Part shown: one piece after another, positions 8,895-18,258 of the stretch
Numbering within the stretch: the stretch's first letter is position 1
Layout of the letters: each line of letters starts with the position of its first letter
Assembly: GCA_905234765.1 (NCBI GenBank)
Contig: CAJOIF010000002.1
Location: forward strand, 1-64,000
Origin: an uncultured Bacteroidales bacterium
GTDB taxonomy: Bacteria > Bacteroidota > Bacteroidia > Bacteroidales > F082
Length of the DNA: 64,000 nt
Reading direction: 5' to 3'
Program-made: the position numbers and the translations under genes
The notes under the pieces: model-generated
What the model was told of the DNA's origin: nothing
Databases searched by the model: none
Seen by the model: the letters and a program-made list of their open reading frames with translations, nothing else

Positions 8895-11800
8895 ATGAAA
8901 AGATTTACACTGATTGTGGCATTGGTGCTATTGGCAGCCATGCCGATGTTTGCCGAACACGTTGACCCCGAAACCGCCCGCAAGGTGGCCGCAACTTTCC
9001 TTAACAACAACGGTGCGAAAGCTGCCCAACTGACCGACCTCTCCAAGGCCGCAGGGTTTCCTAATCTATACATTTTCACTACCGAGGAAGGCTTCGTAGT
9101 GATGTCGGCGGATGATTGTGCCAAACCTATTCTAGGGTATTCCCTAAACAACAAATTCAATGTTGAGGATATGCCCGAAAACATGAGATCGTGGCTGCAG
9201 CAATACGGCGACGAAATACAATGGGGTATTGAGAATAACATCCAACCAAACACTAGCACTGTGACTGAATGGCAGGATTTGAAAGAAGAGAAAACCTCAA
9301 AAGACGAACCAACCGTCGTTGTGGCTCCGTTGGTTTCCACTAGTTGGGACCAAAATTCACCTTACAATATGTATTGCCCAACTGGCACAGTAACTGGTTG
9401 CGTAGCAACTGCCATGGCACAAGTGATGAAATATTGGAACTATCCTGAAACTGGCAAGGGTGAGCATTCCTACACACCAGAAAACCATCCCGAATATGGC
9501 GTACAAAGTGTTGATTTCGAGCACACTACCTATGATTGGAACAACATGACCAACACATACGGTTCATCGAGCACCGATACCCAAAAACAGGCTGTCGCCA
9601 CGTTGATGTACAGCTGTGGCGTTTCCGTCGATATGGAATACGGGCCAAGCTCAGAAGGAGGTAGTGGCGCAGTATCATCGAAAGTGCCCGATGCTTTGGT
9701 AGATTATTTCAATTACGCGCCTTCGGCCAATTACAAATCAAAAGACAACTACACCAACGAGCAATGGATTGAGCTGTTGCAAGCTGAATTGGACGAGAGC
9801 AGGCCGATTTTTTATGCTGGAAGATATATTACGAGCAACGGTGGAGGCGGCCATGCCTTCGTTTGCGACGGCTACCGTTCCGATAACTATTTTCACTTCA
9901 ATTGGGGCTGGGGGGGATATCAAAACAATCAGTATTGGGCAATTGGTGCATTAAACCCTCAATCAGGAGGAATAGGTAGTGGATCCGGTACATACAACCT
10001 GAACAACGGTGCCGCGTTTTGGGTTGAACCCATCAGTAGCCTTACAGCTCCCACCATCTCGGCCACTATTGCCAGCGGCAGCATCACCCTCTCATGGGAT
10101 GCTGTCACAGGCGCCACTTCTTACGACATCTACCGCGACAACGCGAAGATTACAAACATCACTGAAAACAGCTACACGGACAGCGATGTCGTTTCAGGCT
10201 TTTATTACGAATACTACGTCAGAGCCGTGTCTGGCTCAACGAGGTCGAATCCCTCAAACCGCATCACAAAATTGGCTTTCTACCGCGACTATACACCTAC
10301 CAACCTAACGGCAACATTAACAAATAGCAATACCACATTAGCATGGATTGAACCTCAAAACAACGACGCCACCCTCCAATATGCAACCGCTTATGCCGGC
10401 CGAGTCGGAATGGGAGCCGAGAAGGACACTTATTGGGCGGAAGTGTTCGACCCGTCACGCCTCACCGGCTTCGAAGGGATGTATATCAACAAAGTTTCCA
10501 CCTATCTATACTTTACAGGTAATTATAAATTGTTCATTTATGAAGGCGACCCCGCTGAGGAAAGCTCCAACAAACTGATAGAGAAAGACATCACAAACAC
10601 AACAGCGCAAGCATGGAAAGACATCGAAATCGAAAGCCCCACCGTTTTTGACTACACTAAGGAGCTGTGGGTCATCCTGTATTTCCCCAGCACCGACAAC
10701 AATTCGGGAAACTCTCCTGCGCCTTGCGGCCTATATGACGACATCCCCTTTGAAGACGAAACAAATCCCGAACGCTTTAATCCTCGGTTGATTGGCGAAA
10801 GCCTGACAAAATGGAACTATATTGGCGGAAACTATTCTTGGCTCATCCGGACATACATTACTGACGGCACCTACACATACAACATCTACGATGGAGAGAC
10901 AAAACTCAATAGTGAAGCCGTCTCAGGTTCGAGTTATACACACGAAAACCCGACCAACAATACCATACACCACTACACCGTAAAGACCAATTATTACGGC
11001 GGCGAATCTGAAGCATCAAACACAGCCAGCCTCGCTTTAGGTTCAAACACACTTGAAGACCTGACCCTTGAAAACAACGACAACATGACCATCGCCGAAA
11101 ACAGTACTCTATCCGTCACCGGAAACCTTACCAACACCAATCCCGACAACCTCGTTTTGGAAAATGGCGCACAGCTTATCCATAGCAGCGGCAATGTGGC
11201 CGCCACAGTGAAAAAAGACATCGCGCCATACACTGCCAACGACAACGGCTGGTATTTCATCGCTCCGCCTGTCACAGAAACCATCGAACCGAGCGCAGTT
11301 AGCGGCCTTCTTACCACCAACACTTACGACCTGTACAAGTTCGACCAAAGCCAAACCAATGAGTGGCGCAACTACAAAGCCAGCAGTTTTTCCACTCTCG
11401 ACCACCAGACAGGCTATCTCTACGCCAACAGTAGCAACACGACTTTGACTTTTGAAGGCACCTTGGCCGCCTCAACCGAAGCCACTTCTTTAGACTACGA
11501 CGAAGATGCCGCATACCCTGGTTTCAACCTCATCGGCAACCCTTATCCGTGCAATACGACCATTAACAGAGATTTCTACATCATCAACGGGAGAACCATC
11601 ACTTTGGCGGAAACTGGCACCGAGATTGCCCCCTGTGAGGGTGTTTTCGTGAAAGCCACCGGAAACGACGAAACCGTCACTTTCAACAAAGTCAGCACTG
11701 CGAAAGACAACAACGCAAAGGATTACTTCGATTTGGTTGTCACACAAGACAAAACCACCATCGATCGTGCCCGTGTACGTTTAGGAAAAGGCATAAACAT

Positions 11801-12314
11801 GGAAAAACTCTGTCTCGATGACAAGTGCTCACAAATGACCCTTTGGCAAAACGAACAAGACTTCGCAGTGGCCTACACCAACGGAGCAAGTGAGCTGCCG
11901 CTCAACTTCAAGGCCAGCGAAAACAGCACTTACACCATCAGCGTCGAGTCACAGAACCTTGATCTAGCATACCTCCACCTCATCGACAACCTCACCGGTA
12001 TCGACATCGACCTTTTGGCCACGCCGAATTACACCTTTGAGGCTAAGACAAGCGACTATCCGTCGAGGTTTAGGCTGGTGTTTTCCATTTGCGAGGACGC
12101 AGTTGATGACAACGCGGCCTTTGCCTATGTCAACAATGGAAATATCGTCGTCAACCAGGAAGGCATTTTGCAGATTGTGGATATGACGGGACATGTGTTT
12201 TATCAACGAGACGCAAAGCATTGCGTCTCTACAAGTGGAATGGTATCAGGCGTATATGTCCTGCGCCTCATCACCGCCGATGGCGTGAAGACGCAGAAAA
12301 TCGTTATCGAATAA
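8895..12314 (+). CDS. Secreted C10 (streptopain-like) cysteine protease with T9SS sorting domain
   Basis: The 1139-residue protein has a Sec signal peptide (residues 1-20, ending MFAEH) and a Spi-like propeptide rich in Ala and Asn. The C10 peptidase domain has its nucleophile in TGCVATAMAQVMKYW (Cys169) and its catalytic His in GGHAFVCDGY (His320), followed by FHFNWGWGG. After it come a fibronectin-III-like module (about 383-455), further beta-rich modules and a C-terminal type A T9SS sorting domain (about 1060-1139). The family includes streptopain and P. gingivalis PrtT. It is expected to cross the outer membrane through the T9SS and stay on the surface or be released. A palindrome (12208-12229) sits inside the sorting-domain coding sequence and encodes part of QRDAKHCVST. 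Confidence 0.93.
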   Translation: MKRFTLIVALVLLAAMPMFAEHVDPETARKVAATFLNNNGAKAAQLTDLSKAAGFPNLYIFTTEEGFVVMSADDCAKPILGYSLNNKFNVEDMPENMRSWLQQYGDEIQWGIENNIQPNTSTVTEWQDLKEEKTSKDEPTVVVAPLVSTSWDQNSPYNMYCPTGTVTGCVATAMAQVMKYWNYPETGKGEHSYTPENHPEYGVQSVDFEHTTYDWNNMTNTYGSSSTDTQKQAVATLMYSCGVSVDMEYGPSSEGGSGAVSSKVPDALVDYFNYAPSANYKSKDNYTNEQWIELLQAELDESRPIFYAGRYITSNGGGGHAFVCDGYRSDNYFHFNWGWGGYQNNQYWAIGALNPQSGGIGSGSGTYNLNNGAAFWVEPISSLTAPTISATIASGSITLSWDAVTGATSYDIYRDNAKITNITENSYTDSDVVSGFYYEYYVRAVSGSTRSNPSNRITKLAFYRDYTPTNLTATLTNSNTTLAWIEPQNNDATLQYATAYAGRVGMGAEKDTYWAEVFDPSRLTGFEGMYINKVSTYLYFTGNYKLFIYEGDPAEESSNKLIEKDITNTTAQAWKDIEIESPTVFDYTKELWVILYFPSTDNNSGNSPAPCGLYDDIPFEDETNPERFNPRLIGESLTKWNYIGGNYSWLIRTYITDGTYTYNIYDGETKLNSEAVSGSSYTHENPTNNTIHHYTVKTNYYGGESEASNTASLALGSNTLEDLTLENNDNMTIAENSTLSVTGNLTNTNPDNLVLENGAQLIHSSGNVAATVKKDIAPYTANDNGWYFIAPPVTETIEPSAVSGLLTTNTYDLYKFDQSQTNEWRNYKASSFSTLDHQTGYLYANSSNTTLTFEGTLAASTEATSLDYDEDAAYPGFNLIGNPYPCNTTINRDFYIINGRTITLAETGTEIAPCEGVFVKATGNDETVTFNKVSTAKDNNAKDYFDLVVTQDKTTIDRARVRLGKGINMEKLCLDDKCSQMTLWQNEQDFAVAYTNGASELPLNFKASENSTYTISVESQNLDLAYLHLIDNLTGIDIDLLATPNYTFEAKTSDYPSRFRLVFSICEDAVDDNAAFAYVNNGNIVVNQEGILQIVDMTGHVFYQRDAKHCVSTSGMVSGVYVLRLITADGVKTQKIVIE
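12208..12229. repeat. In-frame palindrome inside the C10 protease sorting domain
   Basis: Nine-base arms GAGACGCAA and TTGCGTCTC are separated by AGCA and followed by TACAAG. The hairpin resembles the GTAGAtACGC.../...GCGTaTCTAC palindrome at 49620-49655, so it may be a short dispersed repeat that entered coding sequence. Confidence 0.6.
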
Positions 12315-12319
12315 ATTTG

Positions 12320-12327
12320 TATCTTTG
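12320..12327 (+). promoter_or_regulatory. -7 element TATCTTTG for mfd
   Basis: A perfect TAnnTTTG match 6 bp after the protease stop region and 43 bp before the mfd start. Confidence 0.6.
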
Positions 12328-12369
12328 CGCCACAAATCGAAGATTCAACGGAGTTAATTTTCCAGCAAC

Positions 12370-15300
12370 GTGGCAAGCATCTCGAACCAACCTTATAAAA
12401 ATGATGCCCACATCGACGCGATAGTCAAGTCTTTGCACGATGGAGGGCATTTGCTTTGTTCTAATCTGGCGGCCTCATCGAAGGCCTTCGTCGTGGAAGA
12501 GACCTTTCGCCAAATAGGCGGTCAGCACCTTATCGTTTGCGCCGACAAGGAAGACGCGGCCTATTTCTACAACGACCTCGAAAGCCTGCTCGGCGAGCGC
12601 GGCATGGACTACAGCAAAAAGCAGGTGCTCTTCTACCCCACGTCCTACAAGCGTCCCTACGAGCCCGAAAAACCCGACAACAGCTATATCCTCTCCCGTA
12701 CTGAAGTATTGCAACGTGTTTCCACTTCTGAGCGCAAGACCCTGATTGTCAGTTACCCCGAGGCTTTGAGTGAGAAGGTTTTCACCCGAAAACTCTTGGC
12801 CAAAAACACCTTCAAAATCAAGGTGGGCGACAAAATCAATTTGGATTTCCTAACGGATTTGCTTTACGAATACGAGTTTGAGAGCGTTGATTTCGTGGTG
12901 GAGCCTGGACAATTTGCCATCCGTGGCGGTCTGGTCGATGTGTTTTCTTTCGCCAACGACTACCCCTACCGTATCGAATTTTTCGGTGACGAGGTCGACA
13001 GCATCCGCAGCTTCAACATCGCTGACCAGCTGTCCATCGAGAAGCTGAAACAGATTGTGCTGTTGCCCAATATGCAGGAACGTGCCTTCATCGAGGAGCG
13101 CGAAGCCATCCTGCAATACCTGCCCGATACGACCACCGTATGGCTCACCGACATGGCCTTCTTTGCCACCCAGGTCGACAAGGAATACGACCGCGCTGTG
13201 GAGGCATTCGAGAAGATGCAGGAGCAGGACGAAGAAGTGAAAGCACTGAAACCAGGGCAATTGTTCAGCAAGTCCAATGAACTTTTGAACTGCTTGAAGA
13301 AACGGCGTACCGTGGAGTTTGGCACTTCGAGCCAACTGATAACTGATGGTCTAGATTGCCACGCTTCGCTCGCAAAGACGCAAAGCGTCGACAGCCAACT
13401 AACAACTATTGCATTTCACACCAAGCCCCAACCGATATTCAGCAAGAATTTCAACCTGCTCATTGATGACATCGCCGAACATAAGGAAGAAGGTTATCGC
13501 ATCATCGTATTCTCTGAAAGCAGCAAACAACTCTCTCGAATTCAGGCGATTCTGAACGACATCAATCATAACGATGAGAGTCACCGCGATTTCGAGACCG
13601 AGACCATCGCCATCCACGGCGGCTTCATCGACGAGGATTTGAAGGTGTGCTGCTACACCGACCACCAGATCTTTGAGCGTTACCACCGCTTCCACCTGCG
13701 CGACAACTTCTCGACCAAGCAGGCCATCACGCTGAAAGACCTTTACGAACTGAAGCCTGGCGACTACGTCACCCACATTGACCACGGTATCGGTCGTTTC
13801 GACGGCCTCGAAACCATTGAGAACAACGGCAAGCCACAAGAAGCCATCCGCCTGATTTACAACAACGGCGACCTACTTTACGTGAGCATCCACTCGCTGC
13901 ACCGCATCGCAAAATACAGCAGTAAAGACGGCACGGAACCCAGCCTCAGCACGCTTGGCAGCGGCGCATGGAACCGACTGAAAAACAAGACCAAGAGCAA
14001 GGTCAAGGACATTGCCAGAGAACTGATTAAGCTCTATGCCGAGCGCAAACGCACCCCTGGATTCAAGTTCTCGCCCGACAACTACCTGCAAAACGAACTG
14101 GAGGCCTCGTTCATTTACGAGGACACCCCCGACCAGCTGAAAGCCACCAATGACGTGAAGCGCGATATGGAGAGCGAGAACCCAATGGACCGCCTCGTGT
14201 GCGGCGACGTGGGCTTCGGCAAGACCGAGGTGGCCATGCGCGCCGCCTTCAAGGCTTGCTGCGACTCGAAGCAGGTGGCGGTGCTCGTGCCAACAACCGT
14301 ATTGGCTTTGCAGCACTACCACACCTTCACAGAACGCTTCGACGGTTTCCCTGTCACCATCGAGTACCTCAACCGCTTCAAGACAACCAAGCAACAGAAC
14401 GAGATTCTGAAGAAACTCGAAAAAGGTGAAATCGACATCATCATCGGGACGCACCGCCTCACGGGAAAGGATGTGAAGTTCAAGGATTTGGGATTGCTTG
14501 TCATCGACGAGGAGCAGAAATTCGGCGTGGCCGTGAAAGAGAAGCTGAAAGAGATGAAGGCCAATGTCGACACCTTGACCTTGACCGCCACGCCTATCCC
14601 GAGAACCCTGCAATTCTCCATGATGGGTGCCAGAGACCTCAGTGTCATCACCACACCGCCGCCCAACCGCTATCCTGTGCAGACCGAGTTGCGTGGCTTC
14701 GATGGCGAGTTCATTCGCGACGCTATTCAATTTGAGATTGCCCGCAACGGACAGGTGTTCTTCATCCACAACCGCATCCAGAACATCATGGACGTGCATG
14801 ATTTCATCTTGAAATACGTGCCAGGTGTACGCATCGCCGTTGCCCATGGCCAGATGGAAGGCGCGAAGTTGGAGAAAATCATGCTCGACTTCATCAACGG
14901 TGACTATGATGTGTTGCTTTGCACCACCATCGTGGAGAGCGGTCTCGACATCCCCAATGCCAACACCATCATCATCAACGATGCGCACCGATACGGTCTA
15001 AGCGACCTGCACCAACTCCGTGGTCGCGTGGGTCGTTCCAACAAGAAGGCCTTCTGCTACCTGTTGACACCGCCCCTCAACACCCTCACCCAAGAGGCAC
15101 AGAAACGCCTTCGCGCCTTGGAGGAGTTCTCCGACCTCGGCGAAGGCATCAACATCGCCATGCGCGACTTGGACATCCGTGGCGCGGGTAACATCCTTGG
15201 TGCCGAACAGAGCGGCTTCATCAACGACATCGGTTTTGAGACCTACCACAAAATCCTCGACGAGGCCATCCTCGAACTGAAAGAAACTGAATTTCAAGAT

Positions 15301-15792
15301 ATTTTCGACAAGGAAGAGGAGAAATCCTACGTCGCGGACTGCACCATCGAGACCGACATGGAGGTGCGTTTCCCCGCCGACTACATCAACTCAACGCAGG
15401 AGCGCGTCAGCCTTTACAGCGAACTCGACCGCACCAAGACTGAAGAGAGCCTGATGAAGTTCACAGACCACCTCATCGACCGCTTCGGACCTATCCCCAA
15501 GCAAGTCAACGACTTGCTCAACACCGTCCGTTTGCGCTGGATTGCTAAGGATTTAGGATTTGAGAAAATCCTGTTGCGCCACCACAACATGACGGCGTAT
15601 TTCGTCAGCAACCCAGAGTCGAAATACTTTGAGAGCGCAACATTCCAACAAGTCATGCAATACATCATGAGCCACCCGAAGCGAACTGCCGTCAAGGAGG
15701 CCAATGACAAACTACAACTTACTGTAAAAGAAGTGAGTACTGTAACGCAAGCATTGGATCTGTTACGGGAAATGAGCACTTATTCCGCTTGA
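12370..15792 (+). CDS. mfd: Transcription-repair coupling factor Mfd
   Basis: The 1140-residue ATP-driven DNA translocase removes RNA polymerase stalled at lesions and recruits UvrA. Visible parts are the N-terminal UvrB-like region, the RNA-polymerase-interacting region around LKPGDYVTHIDHGIGRF (typical of CarD-like/Mfd RID), Walker A GDVGFGKTE (about residue 611) and the DEEQ box in VIDEEQKFGV (about 711). 'TATPIPRTLQFSMMG', the RGRVGRS helicase motif and the C-terminal TRCF domain also match. The start is a GTG at 12370; no in-frame ATG precedes the conserved region. Residues about 318-345 derive from a short repeat (13330-13408) and look extra relative to other Mfd proteins. The 3' end overlaps the convergent symporter gene by 13 bp. 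Confidence 0.97.
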   Translation: MASISNQPYKNDAHIDAIVKSLHDGGHLLCSNLAASSKAFVVEETFRQIGGQHLIVCADKEDAAYFYNDLESLLGERGMDYSKKQVLFYPTSYKRPYEPEKPDNSYILSRTEVLQRVSTSERKTLIVSYPEALSEKVFTRKLLAKNTFKIKVGDKINLDFLTDLLYEYEFESVDFVVEPGQFAIRGGLVDVFSFANDYPYRIEFFGDEVDSIRSFNIADQLSIEKLKQIVLLPNMQERAFIEEREAILQYLPDTTTVWLTDMAFFATQVDKEYDRAVEAFEKMQEQDEEVKALKPGQLFSKSNELLNCLKKRRTVEFGTSSQLITDGLDCHASLAKTQSVDSQLTTIAFHTKPQPIFSKNFNLLIDDIAEHKEEGYRIIVFSESSKQLSRIQAILNDINHNDESHRDFETETIAIHGGFIDEDLKVCCYTDHQIFERYHRFHLRDNFSTKQAITLKDLYELKPGDYVTHIDHGIGRFDGLETIENNGKPQEAIRLIYNNGDLLYVSIHSLHRIAKYSSKDGTEPSLSTLGSGAWNRLKNKTKSKVKDIARELIKLYAERKRTPGFKFSPDNYLQNELEASFIYEDTPDQLKATNDVKRDMESENPMDRLVCGDVGFGKTEVAMRAAFKACCDSKQVAVLVPTTVLALQHYHTFTERFDGFPVTIEYLNRFKTTKQQNEILKKLEKGEIDIIIGTHRLTGKDVKFKDLGLLVIDEEQKFGVAVKEKLKEMKANVDTLTLTATPIPRTLQFSMMGARDLSVITTPPPNRYPVQTELRGFDGEFIRDAIQFEIARNGQVFFIHNRIQNIMDVHDFILKYVPGVRIAVAHGQMEGAKLEKIMLDFINGDYDVLLCTTIVESGLDIPNANTIIINDAHRYGLSDLHQLRGRVGRSNKKAFCYLLTPPLNTLTQEAQKRLRALEEFSDLGEGINIAMRDLDIRGAGNILGAEQSGFINDIGFETYHKILDEAILELKETEFQDIFDKEEEKSYVADCTIETDMEVRFPADYINSTQERVSLYSELDRTKTEESLMKFTDHLIDRFGPIPKQVNDLLNTVRLRWIAKDLGFEKILLRHHNMTAYFVSNPESKYFESATFQQVMQYIMSHPKRTAVKEANDKLQLTVKEVSTVTQALDLLREMSTYSA
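13330..13408 (+). repeat. REP-like element inserted in frame within mfd
   Basis: The 24-nt core at 13352-13375 is identical to 39426-39449 upstream of rsmA. Next to it is a small hairpin, GACGC-AAA-GCGTC (13377-13389). The element is bounded by near-identical direct repeats, AGCCAACTGATAACT and AGCCAACTAACAACT (13 of 15 identical). It keeps the reading frame open and contributes residues such as LDCHASLAKTQSVDS. Confidence 0.75.
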
Positions 15793-17330
15793 CGGTTCTC
15801 CCAAAACTCCGCCCCTTCAATACCAATTTCCTTCGGGTCAAAGACGGGGTCTTTGCCTTCTTTCTTCTGCCGTTCGTAGGATTTTAACGCTTTGAAGGCC
15901 TTCCGAGACAACAACAGAATTGCGATAATGTTAATCCATGCCATCGCACCCACGCCGATATCGCCAACGGTCCACACCAAGCCGCTGCCCACCAGCGAGC
16001 CAAGGAACACGGCGGAGATGGTACCTATTCTCAATATCCATATCACGATTTTCTCGCCTCTGTCATCGCCGAAATGCATGTCTGCCTGCTCCAATTCGTC
16101 AAGCCTTTCCGGGTGTTTCTTGAAAACGCGTCGCCTCCAACGATTGAACAAGTACACCAGATTGGTTTCGGCATAATAGTAATACGCCATGATGGTGGTG
16201 AAGGCAAAGAAGAACAAGGCGATGGAGATAATCATGTCGCCCGTCCGCTGACCCACCACCGTTCCAAGGGCTCCTGTGGTATAGAACACCCCTGGTTCGC
16301 CTTCAGGAGCGTTGGGGTTCTGTTGCAGATAAGTCACCACAGCGCCAGCCGGGGTCTGCTCAACGGTGTCAACAATGTTGTAGGTGCGGCAAGCCAGAAT
16401 CATCATGGCGGTGGCTGTGCAGACCAAAAGCGTGTCGATATATACTGAAAATGCCTGAACAAGACCTTGTTTTACAGGGTGGCTCACTCTGGCCGCCGCA
16501 GCTACTATGGGCCCAGTGCCCTGTCCGGCTTCGTTGCTGTAGATGCCGCGTTTGACACCCCATGCTATGGTGCTGCCTATCAGCGCACCTCCCACCTCGT
16601 TGATGCCCACGGCGCCGTGCAACATCTGAAGGAACACATCGGGAACAATTCTGTAGTTGACCACAAGTACCACTATGGACAGGAAAATGTAAATCACCGC
16701 CATGACGGGAGCCACAATCTGAGCCACGTTAGCAATGCGTTTGACGCCGCCAATAACAACCAAGGCGATGAGCACGGCCACTATAACACCAATAATCCAT
16801 GCTTCCACGCCAAAGGCACGCGAACATGAAAGGGCAATGCCATTACATTGCACTGGCGGCAGAAAAACGCCACAAGCCAAGGCTGCCAGCACCGCAAAAA
16901 ACGCCCCGAAGAACGGTGAACGCAGGCCGTTTTCTATGTAATAGGCGGGACCGCCTCGGAACTGACCATTGTGGTCTTCCTTAAAGACTTGTGCCAAGGT
17001 AGCCTCCACAAAGGCGCTGCCTGCCCCGAAGAACGCAATAATCCACATCCATACTATGGCACCTGGGCCGCCGAAGCCGATGGCGGTGGCCACGCCGACA
17101 ATATTGCCCGTGCCCACACGCCCCGAAAGAGCCATCGAAAAAGCCTGAAATGAAGTAATGCCTGTCTTTTGGCTGTTGTCAGACGAAAAAAGCAGCCGCG
17201 CCATCTCGCGAAAACGCCGCACTTGTACGAAGCGCGTGCCAACAGAAAAATACAGTCCCGCTAACAGGCATATCGCCACAAGGGCAGGACTCCATACCCA
17301 ATTGTATACGGTTTGTATGATTTGTTCCAT
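15780..17330 (-). CDS. Sodium (or proton):alanine/glycine symporter, AGCS family
   Basis: The 516-residue inner-membrane protein has about 11 hydrophobic segments. The AGCS signatures are clear: ALSGRVGTGNIVGVATAI near the N-terminus, 'FVEATLAQVFKE', and KRGIYSNEAGQGTGPI in the middle. The family imports alanine or glycine with sodium. It is transcribed alone from a TATCTTTG promoter element 23 bp before the start. Its final codons overlap the end of mfd on the opposite strand. Confidence 0.93.
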   Translation of the reverse strand: MEQIIQTVYNWVWSPALVAICLLAGLYFSVGTRFVQVRRFREMARLLFSSDNSQKTGITSFQAFSMALSGRVGTGNIVGVATAIGFGGPGAIVWMWIIAFFGAGSAFVEATLAQVFKEDHNGQFRGGPAYYIENGLRSPFFGAFFAVLAALACGVFLPPVQCNGIALSCSRAFGVEAWIIGVIVAVLIALVVIGGVKRIANVAQIVAPVMAVIYIFLSIVVLVVNYRIVPDVFLQMLHGAVGINEVGGALIGSTIAWGVKRGIYSNEAGQGTGPIVAAAARVSHPVKQGLVQAFSVYIDTLLVCTATAMMILACRTYNIVDTVEQTPAGAVVTYLQQNPNAPEGEPGVFYTTGALGTVVGQRTGDMIISIALFFFAFTTIMAYYYYAETNLVYLFNRWRRRVFKKHPERLDELEQADMHFGDDRGEKIVIWILRIGTISAVFLGSLVGSGLVWTVGDIGVGAMAWINIIAILLLSRKAFKALKSYERQKKEGKDPVFDPKEIGIEGAEFWENRQAE

Positions 17331-17352
17331 AGAATCTGCTGTTTTGATGGGT

Positions 17353-17360
17353 CAAAGATA
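17353..17360 (-). promoter_or_regulatory. -7 element TATCTTTG for the AGCS symporter
   Basis: A perfect TAnnTTTG match on the minus strand, 23 bp from the start codon, which implies a short leader. Confidence 0.6.
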
Positions 17361-17490
17361 GGGAATTCTGCGCTATTATTGTAATTACCTATCTTTATAT
17401 TCCGATAAAATGCATGTTTTATGGAATTATACTCCAATAAAATGTAGCATCATTTGGTTTTGTTCACAAATTTAGGAACATTTTCTTTTG

Positions 17491-17498
17491 TATTTTTG
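17491..17498 (+). promoter_or_regulatory. -7 element TATTTTTG for the lipoprotein at 17524
   Basis: A perfect TAnnTTTG match 26 bp before the start codon. Confidence 0.6.
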
Positions 17499-17523
17499 CC
17501 TCGACTTAAACAAAGAATTCCAA

Positions 17524-18111
17524 ATGAAAAACAAGCTTTTCACAATCCCAGTTCTTCTAATGCTCCTCATCGTTCAAGGAGGTTGTGCCATTATCGGCTA
17601 CCGTACCCATTTTTCACGAGACCTGACACCAGAGCAACAAAGCAAAGTGGTTTGGGGTGCGACAAACGACGAACTTCTGTCATTGACGAATGACGGAAGA
17701 ATCTACGCCATCAACGGGAAGCAATTGAAGCAACTGGTTGAAGCTCAACCAAAAGCCATCGTGTATCGATGGTCGCCCCACTGTACCTCGGAGAGTTGCT
17801 TGATTCTCGGCGCAATGCAAACGTTTTGCGACCAGAACGGCATCACCTTGTTCGTGGTGGCCGACTATTTCCATGAGTCATTTTCGCAGATCCATGCCAT
17901 TTCCAACCCCTTATACATCGCCAACGAGCACTATTACAAGACATCCATTTGCCACAAACTCGAAAAACGGTTCTATATCGACCTATTAGGTGAGGAAACC
18001 TATAATGCCACCAAAGACATCAGTTGGTACAGGTACATTTATTTCAAAAACGGAAAATTCGTCAAATATCTTGAGGACCCATACGCCGAGTTTGGTGACG
18101 ACAGGCTCTGA
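17524..18111 (+). CDS. Hypothetical lipoprotein with possible thioredoxin-like fold
   Basis: The protein has 195 residues from the ATG at 17524; an upstream in-frame start at 17488 would put 12 residues before the signal peptide and precedes the likely transcription start. The signal peptide ends in QGGC, a lipobox. The mature part has 'KAIVYRWSPHCTSESC' followed by a helix and 'GITLFVVADYF', which looks like a thioredoxin-type beta-CxnC-helix-beta arrangement with CX4C instead of CXXC. I do not recognise the family. Probable location is a membrane-anchored periplasmic or outer-membrane protein. It is monocistronic and followed by a hairpin shared with the convergent neighbour. Confidence 0.75.
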   Translation: MKNKLFTIPVLLMLLIVQGGCAIIGYRTHFSRDLTPEQQSKVVWGATNDELLSLTNDGRIYAINGKQLKQLVEAQPKAIVYRWSPHCTSESCLILGAMQTFCDQNGITLFVVADYFHESFSQIHAISNPLYIANEHYYKTSICHKLEKRFYIDLLGEETYNATKDISWYRYIYFKNGKFVKYLEDPYAEFGDDRL

Positions 18112-18204
18112 TTGGACTTTTACCTGTTAAAACTTTCCTCCGTCGTCATGGACTGCAAAATTATTCTTTATTGGCCAATCGCAAGGACGGACAAAAAAAA
18201 TCAC

Positions 18205-18233
18205 AAGGCATCGACATTTTTTATCGATGCTTT
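18205..18233. terminator. Possible bidirectional terminator hairpin
   Basis: AAGGCATCGA pairs with TCGATGCTTT (one G-T pair) around a T-rich loop, between the convergent genes ending at 18111 and 18259. A-runs on both sides would give T-runs on one strand or the other. Confidence 0.5.
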
Positions 18234-18258
18234 GCAAAAAAATCACCAAAATAAGACT

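Noticed and set aside
13873..14988. 371-codon minus-strand frame within mfd
   Set aside because: It is antisense to the helicase motifs of Mfd, its composition is typical of a shadow frame, and it has no promoter.
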